Origin: Phallusia fumigata
Taxonomy: Eukaryota > Chordata > Ascidiacea > Phlebobranchia > Ascidiidae
DNA length: 53,638 bases
Assembly: GCA_008931825.1 (NCBI GenBank)
Contig: QXVZ01021014.1
Location: forward strand, 1 to 53,638
Direction of reading: 5' to 3'
This document shows positions 47,070 through 53,638 of the stretch, piece after piece; the stretch's first letter is position 1; each line of letters starts with the position of its first letter. The position numbers and the translations under genes were made by a program. Below the pieces are notes generated by a model that saw only the letters and a list, made by a program, of their open reading frames with translations, ran no database searches and was not told the origin of the DNA.

Positions 47070-47077
47070 TATAAAAG
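47070..47077 (+). promoter_or_regulatory. TATA box of a spliced transcript
   Basis: TATAAAAG in the context GTTGATATAAAAGGCG. An exon-like stretch follows, ending at a perfect donor (CACAG|GTGAGT, GT at 47180), which gives a first exon of about 80 nt if initiation occurs ~30 bp downstream. Confidence 0.6.
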
Positions 47078-47099
47078 GCGAAGGGCTGATTTCAGTGCC

Positions 47100-48451
47100 A
47101 TTTAAACCACGTGTTGCTGAAAGCGGGTAAAATAAAGTTGCGAGCTCAGCGGAAACTTGGCATCGATTAATATTCACAGGTGAGTTTGTTGGTTAAGTGT
47201 TTTGTATTTTTGGAGTTTTTGGCTCTTTTCTACGTATAGGCTCCTCCAGAGTAGAGTGTAAGCTCTCCTCCTCAAAGACTGTTTTAGCATTTTGCAAGCT
47301 AAATAACCTGAACAATTTTTGCAAAATATACAGATGCTCCCTCTTAGATTTGAGGTTGGGGTTAAAATCCAGTTCTCCCGCGGTTCAGAGTTAGTGTCAC
47401 TCTGGTTGACAGTTACATATTTTTTTCAAATTTTTGCAGCTGTCACGTGGGTTTCTAACAGACGCCATTTGATGAATGACGATGAAACTGCATGACGTCA
47501 CAGCAATGTAAACAACACTGGTTACATATAAGCGCTGTTTACATAAACGCTGTTCATGTTTGTTTGGCGATTTTTAAATTTAGGGACATTCCCAGAGCCT
47601 TGTTTCTTTTGCTGTTTTTTTTACTTTTTTCACTTCTCTTTTATTCTTTTTTTCTTCGAACTTATTTTTTTTGCCGCACTATATAATATTGAGGGCAGTG
47701 CACGACCCTTTATATTATTTTTGCGGAATTTTGTAAACAAGGTTCTCGGATATCTTAGTTGGTTTGTTTTGCAGCAGAGTCGACATGAGACGATAGAATA
47801 GTTAGACGACATGATGTGGTGATATGGAATCCTGGTAATTTATATTTTTTATAGTTTTGCCAGACTAATTATGCTAAAGTTAGCAAAGAAACAGATGCTG
47901 TTTGTATTTTATTGAACATTGCTGTTGGTTTGTATTACAGCCAAGACGATGGAATGGTGAGACGGCTTGACGTGGGCAGATGGAATCCTGGTAATTTAGT
48001 TTTTTCATTATATTTTCATAAAAATTGTTAGTTGTATTGTTAGTAAGTTTTGCCAGACTAATTATGTTAAAGTTAGCAATAAAACAAATGCGGGATTTAA
48101 ATAGCGTTGGTTTGATGTACAACTTGTATGTGAAGGACCGACAACACTGGAGGATTCGCCAAACATCGTAACATCAACGAAACTACAATGGCAGGAATGG
48201 AACGAGGTAACTTTGTTTACATGAATGCAAGACGTGTAAACAAGACTAAACGATCGGAAACCCTAAATTAAGACATCCTTTGAACAAGTTTTATTGTCAC
48301 GTCCAAACGAAACTAATTATTCCTTTATAAGATCCTCTACCTGCTCAGCTGCACGATCTTGTCAACCCCCATCCCTCCAACAAGGAGCCAAACGTCGATG
48401 ACTGTGATAAGTTGTGTTTGTGTCTGTTGTGGGACTAACCCAAGGTCTTAA
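47100..48451 (+). CDS. Candidate TATA-driven spliced gene with duplicated small exons and a short ORF
   Basis: Proposed exons: ~47100-47179, 47775-47834, 47941-47990, 48136-48206 and 48332-48451. Exons 2 and 3 are related: both end TGGAATCCTG|GTAATT and lie in a duplicated segment. An ATG in good context at 48188 opens 41 codons across the last intron, ending NVDDCDKLCLCLLWD and stop at 48436-48438 (acidic and Cys-rich at the end). A second frame through exons 3-5 is also open for about 80 codons to a stop at 48449-48451. I recognise neither product. It could be a small-protein gene or a non-coding RNA; promoter and splice sites are the strongest evidence. The acceptor at 48135 is weak. Confidence 0.35.
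47580..47750 (+). repeat. Interspersed repeat, copy 1 (GCCGCACTA...GGGCAGTGCACG)
   Basis: Matches 48789-48957: TTTA(G/T)GG..ATT(C)CC(A/G)GA.CCTTGTTT, a pyrimidine-rich stretch, then GCCGCACTA(T/A)ATAATAT..A(A)GGGCAGTGCACG(A/G)CCCTT and AAACAAG(G)TTCTCG. Diverged copies in the same orientation. Confidence 0.65.
47795..48110 (+). repeat. Diverged tandem duplication (~170 bp unit)
   Basis: TGGAATCCTGGTAATTTA followed by TTTTGCCAGACTAATTATG(C/T)TAAAGTTAGCAA(A/T)(G/A)AAACA occurs at about 47825-47890 and 47981-48090, each time after a related exon-like block. Exon and following intron start were duplicated together. Confidence 0.75.
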
Positions 48452-48788
48452 TGTAGATGCTTAGTAGTAAATAATTATAAGTGAAATTAAATCACTTTGA
48501 AACTAAAATTCCGAAACCGGACGTTAAATGCACGATAAAATTTTTTGTACGAATTTTTGGCCTAAAACATTTTGAACGATGGCAATTCCACTTGGTTAAC
48601 TTACGAAATCTCCAGTGTAACAAACCACCATTCAACTACCGAATACAGTTCAAATGTGACTTGACGTGGTTTATTTGTTTAATTTAGTTTGCCCGCCATA
48701 CTTTAATCCTGACAGCTTCGTTTTCAACATCTGTTTTTGCAAACATAAAATTTTTGCAAAATTTGTGGATAATATTTAATTTTATCTC

Positions 48789-48957
48789 AATTTATGGGGA
48801 TTGCCGGAACCTTGTTTTGCTCTCTTTTATATTTTCTGTTACTTCACTACCCTTTTTTCTTTATGTTTCTCGAATTTTTATTTTGCCGCACTAAATAATA
48901 TGAAGGGCAGTGCACGGCCCTTCATGTTATGTTTGCGGTTTTAAACAAGTTCTCGAA
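48789..48957 (+). repeat. Interspersed repeat, copy 2 (GCCGCACTA...GGGCAGTGCACG)
   Basis: Partner of 47580-47750. GAAGGGCAGTGCACGGCCCTTC forms a short imperfect hairpin (GAAGGGC/GCCCTTC) that copy 1 has partly lost. Confidence 0.65.
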
Positions 48958-49399
48958 GTTAAAAAAATTTCTCTAAATTTGCAAGATATTTGATAACGCG
49001 TTTTGCCGGTCACGCATGGCTTCCTCTCATGCACCAAATACCCCCTCACCCCCATGACGTTACGACATAGTAGGGAAATTCCTAGCTCTGGGGTGGTACA
49101 TCAAGAAAACAAAAGCGGTCACTCGGCCCAAACTATTTTATTTATTTAATACTGTGTTCGGTTTAGTCTTTCTTTTGCAAATTACCAGTGGACAGCCATC
49201 GTCCATATGCGTTTTTGTTTAGGTTTAACTAGAAAATGAAGATTAATTCTTTTTGGGTTTAAGAAATTTACTGTTATAATGATAATATTAATTTTAGCGC
49301 TTCACTTAACAATATTTGCATGCCCTTTCAGCCAGCGCTTTTTGTGCGCCAGTCTGTTTTTCTGTTGACACCTTAACGTGGTGCAATGGCTTTCAACTA

Positions 49400-50270
49400 A
49401 GATCAACCCGCAGAAAGGAACCGTCTGGCTCTACTTGACCTCGAGTTCCCCGCCGGTCCACAGGCAACCCTGCAGCCCGTCCTCAGACTCTCGTGACATC
49501 GAGTGACACCGCCTGTCTCCAAATAACACCGGTAGCCCGTCTTCTAAACCTTTTGACCTCGAATACACCCTCCTGAATATTGATGATCTCTCGTGTGACC
49601 GCGAAAACACTTCAACTGGCCCGCTTGATCTCGAGTGAATCTGTCTGGCACCAGATGACCTTGAGTAACCCAGTCTGGTTCCTGATGACCTCGTGCAAAC
49701 TCATCCGTTCATCTGCCAGGTATTTAGTTGTAAACAAGACTAAACGATCGGAAACCCTAAATTAAGACATCCTTTGAACAAGTTTTATTGTGAGCCATCG
49801 TCCACTCCAGTGAACCCGCCTGGTTTGTGACCACAAGTGATCCTGTCAGGCACGAGATGACCCCGGCAGCATGTCTTCTGACCCACGTAGCCCAGTCTGG
49901 ATCAAGATGCCCGTGAGTGATCCCGCCTAACTACTGACCTACCTGTGACCCAGGTAGCCGTCATCAGGCCAGCGTGACCCCGAGCGATCCCGTGTGGTTT
50001 CAGATAAACCTGGTAGTCCGTCTTCTGACTGATTACACCCCTCGCCAGGCTCCGAAAGAACCCGACAGCTCGTCTTCTATCTGAGTTAACCTCAATTGGG
50101 CCGTCTGGCTCCAGGTTAACTCAGAAGTCTGTTTTTGTCATTGTGACCTCCAGTGACATCTCTGTGACTCTGTCTGGTTCCTAGTGACCTCGAGATACAC
50201 TACATGTCTACTGATGACCTTTCTGTGACAACGGTAGCCCGTTTTCTGACCCACTTGACCGCAGGACCAT
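49400..50270. repeat. Degenerate ~31-bp minisatellite, left block
   Basis: Loosely repeating units of the type CTGGxxCCxGATGACCTxGAGTGACCC recur at roughly 30-31 bp spacing. They carry a 97-bp foreign patch at 49695-49791. No coding role. Confidence 0.7.
49695..49791 (+). repeat. Chimeric filler: exact copies of two local sequences inside the array
   Basis: 49695-49727 equals 39281-39313 base for base (33 nt: the end of C-type lectin exon 3 plus the start of its intron, including the donor). After one extra base, 49729-49791 equals 48235-48297 base for base (63 nt of non-coding sequence). The array motif resumes on both sides. Confidence 0.95.
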
Positions 50271-51910
50271 TTCCAAAGATTTTCCCGTTTTTGCGGAATC
50301 CACACAAAACCGCCGAAAAGCGCATCTACTGGCCTCACATCGCCTCAGCGTACATAAACAGAAGACATCAGCCGTCCTGAGCCCTTGAGAGCCGTATTTT
50401 GACCGATTGAAGACGCAGGAACGTTTTCCAAAGATTTTTCCGTTTTTTCCGAATCCACGGAAAACTGCCGAAAAGCGCATTTTCTGCCCTCGCGCCGCCT
50501 CAGCATATCTAAATAGAAGACATCAGCCGCCCTGAGCCCTTGAGAGCCGTTTTTTAACCGATTGAGGCCGCAGGATCGTTTTTCCATAGATTTTTCCGTT
50601 TTTTCCGAATCCACCGAAAACCGCCGAAAAGCGCATTTCGCACCCTCGCCGTGCGGCAGCATGATAAATCAGAAGACATCAGCCGCCCTGAGCCCTTGAG
50701 AGCCCTATCTTAACCGATTCAGGCCGCAGGATCGTTTCCAAAATTTTTTCCGTTTTTTCCGAATCCACGGAAAACCGCCGAAAAGCGCATTTCCCGCCCT
50801 CGCACCGCTTCCGCATACCTTCACAGAAGACATCAGCCGCCCTGAGCCCTTGAGAGCCGTATCTTAACCGATTCAGGCCGCAGGATCGTTTCCAAAATTT
50901 TTTCCGTTTTTTCCGAATCCACGGAAAACCGCCGAAAAGCGCATTTCGCACCCTCGCCGTGCGACATGATAAATCAGAAGACATCAGCCTACCTGAGCCT
51001 TTGAGAACCGTCTTTTAACCGATGGAGGTCGCAGGAACGTTTTCCAAGGATTTTTCCGTTTTTTCCGAATCCACGGAAAACTGCCGTAAAGCGCATTTCC
51101 CGCCCTCGCACCGCTTCAGCATACCTTCACAGAAGACACCAGCCGCCCTGAGCCCTTAAGAGCTGTCTTTAAACCGATTAAGGCCGCAGGAGCGTTTCCA
51201 AAGATTTTTCCGTTTTTGCAGAGTCGACCAAAAACTGCTGAAAAACGCGTTTCGCACCCTCGCCTTATTTCATCATGATAAATCAGAAGACATCAGCCGC
51301 CCTGAGTCCTTGAGAGCCGTCTTTTAACGAATTAAGGCCGCTGGTGCGTTTTTGAAGATTTTTCCGTTTTTGCGGAATCCACAAAAAATCGCCGAAAAGC
51401 GCATTTCTCGCCCTGCCTCAGCACGATAAAACAGAAGACATCAACCGCCCTGAGCCCTTGAGATCCGTCTTTCAACTGATTGAGGCCGCAGGAGAGTTTA
51501 CAAAGATTTTCCCATTTTGCGGAATCCACATAAAAACCGCCGAAATGCGCATTTACTGGCCTCGACGTGCCTCAGCGTGATAAAACAAAAGCCATCAGCC
51601 GCCCTGAGCCCTTGAGAGCCGTCTTTTAACCGATTGAGGCCGGCATTTATCTCAAACGCGCCGCCTCAGCATACCGAAACAGAAGAGATCAGCCGCTCTG
51701 ATCCCTTGAGAGCCGTCTTTCAACCGATTAAGGCCGCAGCAGCGTTTCCAAAAATTGTTTCGTTTTTGCGAAATCCACATAAAAACCGCCGAAAAGCTCA
51801 TTTCTCGCCCTCGCCGTGCCTCAGCATGATAAAGCAGAAGACATCAGCCTTCCTGAGCCCTACAGAGCCGTCCTACAACCGAAAGAGTGTTTCCAAACAT
51901 TTTCCGTTTT
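50270..51910 (-). repeat. Tandem satellite, ~155-bp unit, about 11 copies
   Basis: The word GAAGACATCAGCC or a variant starts at about 50361, 50516, 50672, 50826, 50977, 51132, 51286, 51433, 51588, 51682 and 51837. Spacings are 155, 156, 154, 151, 155, 154, 147, 155, 94 and 155. Each unit also has CCGAATCCACGGAAAACCGC and GCCCTGAGCCCTTGAGAGCC. The unit starting near 51588 has lost about 60 bp. Minus-strand frames run through single units (KCAFRRFSVDSEKTEKS, GLRAADVFY), but the period is not a multiple of three, so long translation is unlikely. The minus label marks only the more open strand. Confidence 0.92.
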
Positions 51911-51939
51911 TGCGAAATCTTTGGTTAACTTTTGTAAGT

Positions 51940-53585
51940 GACCTTATCAGGTTTCAAATCATTTTGAGTGTCCCTGCATGCTTCCCGATGACCTCGAGTA
52001 ACCTTGCCTGGTATACGATGAATTCGAAGATGAATCGAAGTGACATCAACAGCCTTTAAATGATCTCGAGTGAACTCGCTAGGCTTCAGAAGATCTCGCG
52101 AGAACCCGCCAACTTTCAGATCAACTCGAGTGTCTCCGTCAAGTTACAGATCACCTCGAGTGACCTCGTCATCTTCGTAACTTCTCCAGGCCTCAGATGA
52201 CCTCGCGAGATGCCGTCAGGTTCCAGATAACCTCGAATGACCCCCTTCCAGATGCCCTGGAGTGACCTCGCTAAACTTCAGTTGTCCTCGAGAGGTTCCG
52301 TCAGCTTCCAAATGTCCTTGAATGATCTCGAAAGATTCCATTTCACCTCGTGAGTCTTCGTATGTTTTCAAATGACTTGGAGAAAACCCGACAGGATTCA
52401 GATGACATCGAGAAATCCCGTCAAATATCTAATGACCTTGAGTGACCATGTGAGGTTCTGGATGAACTTGTGAGACCTTGTCAGATTCCATATTACCTCG
52501 AATGATCTAGTCAGGCTTCAGATTACACCGAGTTATCCAGCTAGTATTTAGATGGCCTCTAGAGACGCCGTTAGCTTCCAAATGACCTCTGGAGATCATG
52601 TCACCTGCCAAAGGCAACATACGACCTCGAGTGACCTCGCCAGTTTCCAGATGGGAGGGAGTTACAGCGCCAGGTTTCAGATGACCTCGAGTGAACCCAC
52701 AAGGCCACCAACTGGCAACAGATGACCTGGAGTGACCTCGCCAGGCTTCAAATAAACACGAGAGACTCCGTCCAATGCCACATGACCTCGAGTGACCCCG
52801 TTATCTTCCGGATGATGTGGAGTGACTTCGCCAGGCTTCATTTGTCATCCAGAGGCCCGTCAGCTTCCAGATGTCCTCGAGTAACCTCGCAAAGCCAAAT
52901 GAAATGGATTGACCTCGCCAGGCTTCTGACGTCTTCGAGAGGCTCCACCAGCATCAAGATGTCCTCGAGTGATCTCGAGAGATTTCAGTTGGCCTCGTAA
53001 GACCTTGACAGACTCCAAATGACCTGGAGTAATTTCGCCAGAATTCATAATACCCCAAGTAAACCCGCCAATTTTGAAATAAACTTTAGAGACCCCGTCG
53101 GCATCCAGATGACCTCTAGAGTACTCGTTAGCTCCCAGATGACTTCGCGTGCTGCACCCCAGGCTTCAGATGACTTCGAGAGTCACCGTCAACTTCCTGA
53201 TGACTTTGAATGACCTCGCCATGTTTCAGATGACCTTGAGAGACTCCTTCAGATTCCATATGCCTTTCTAAGTCCTCGTCAGTTTCCAGATGACTACAAG
53301 TGACCACATAAGGCTCCTGATGACCTCAAGTGTTCCCACTAGGCCACCAACTGGCAACATATGACCTCAAGTGTCCTCGGCACGATTCAGATGACAAGGA
53401 GTGACCACATCTGGCTTCAAATGACCTGACGTGACCTCATCTGTCTTCATAGGTCCTCATGACTTCTCTTCAAGGTTTAGATGGGAATGGTTGAATGGCA
53501 CCGCCAGGATCCAGATATACTTGAATTTGACGCGGGGTTTCGGATGAGTTTGAGTGACACCGCCACATTGAAATGACCTCGAATG
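51940..53585 (+). repeat. 31-bp minisatellite, right block
   Basis: About 50 degenerate copies of a unit close to CTTCAGATGACCTCGAGTGACCTCGCCAGG; consecutive CTTCCA/TTCAGATG starts between 52280 and 52430 are 31 bp apart. TGACCT occurs dozens of times, several times as TGACCT-N4-TGACCT. Isolated open frames such as 52722-53000 only reflect the repeat. Confidence 0.9.
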
Positions 53586-53588
53586 ACC

Positions 53589-53618
53589 CCGGTTAGGGTT
53601 AGGGTTTTGGTTAGGGTT
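53589..53618 (+). repeat. Telomere-like TTAGGG tract at the end of the array
   Basis: GGTTAGGGTTAGGGTTTTGGTTAGGGTTGA closes the minisatellite. It has three TTAGGG units with one variant, so it is a degenerate interstitial or subtelomeric tract rather than a telomere end. Confidence 0.85.
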
Positions 53619-53638
53619 GAACGCAAGAAGCGAACGTT

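Noticed and set aside
50138..51529. Several 65-105 aa minus-strand open frames with similar translations
   Set aside because: They are the ~155-bp satellite read in shifting frames; the period is not a multiple of three, and there are no splice sites or starts typical of genes here.
52722..53213. Open frames with repeated DLARLxxSSRG-like peptides
   Set aside because: These are translations of the 31-bp minisatellite, not a protein-coding gene.

Overview
This is a eukaryotic, intron-dense animal nuclear sequence. GT-AG splice sites with consistent phase rebuild whole genes for CCM2, ICAP-1, DPY19L, a rhomboid-related protease with EF-hand, an SLC10 transporter and a C-type lectin receptor. 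Introns are mostly 50-1000 bp, genes sit 0.2-2 kb apart and the DNA is AT-rich. Near-identical 0.8-1 kb copies on either side of single Ns look like unmerged haplotypes. A highly polymorphic ascidian tunicate (Ciona-like) fits best; that is inference, not proof.

Layout. 1-2224: three exons of an axonemal dynein heavy chain linker (+), cut off by an N at 2225. 2226-5000: a repeat copy, an unknown two-exon gene (-), a hammerhead-ribozyme-like motif and a secreted copper-monooxygenase-like gene (-). 5.0-8.6 kb: non-coding sequence and a redundant haplotype contig. 8.7-20.8 kb: a long (+) gene for an unrecognised, low-complexity protein of at least 1318 residues, with a possible alternative membrane-anchor ending near 9.3 kb. 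22.6-27.7 kb: CCM2 (+). 29.0-30.1 kb: ICAP-1/ITGB1BP1 (-), tail to tail with CCM2. 31.7-37.2 kb: DPY19L C-mannosyltransferase (+). 38.5-39.8 kb: C-type lectin membrane protein (+). 40.0-41.7 kb: SLC10 bile-acid-type transporter (-). 42.2-45.5 kb: rhomboid protease (-), last exon present twice around an N. 46.6-48.5 kb: a tRNA-like pseudogene and a TATA-driven spliced transcript with duplicated small exons. 49.4-53.6 kb: a tandem-repeat domain (31-bp minisatellite flanking a ~155-bp satellite) ending in TTAGGG-like repeats.

Most notable points: (1) CCM2 and ICAP-1, two partners of KRIT1 (CCM1) in the cerebral cavernous malformation / integrin pathway, are neighbours 1.4 kb apart, and this CCM2 carries an extra polybasic tail. 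(2) A Penelope-type hammerhead motif lies at 3357-3418. (3) The 49 kb array holds a 97-bp patch made of exact copies of two separate local sequences, one of them the lectin exon-3/intron junction 10 kb away. (4) The repeat array is dense in AGGTCA half-sites, some spaced as DR4.
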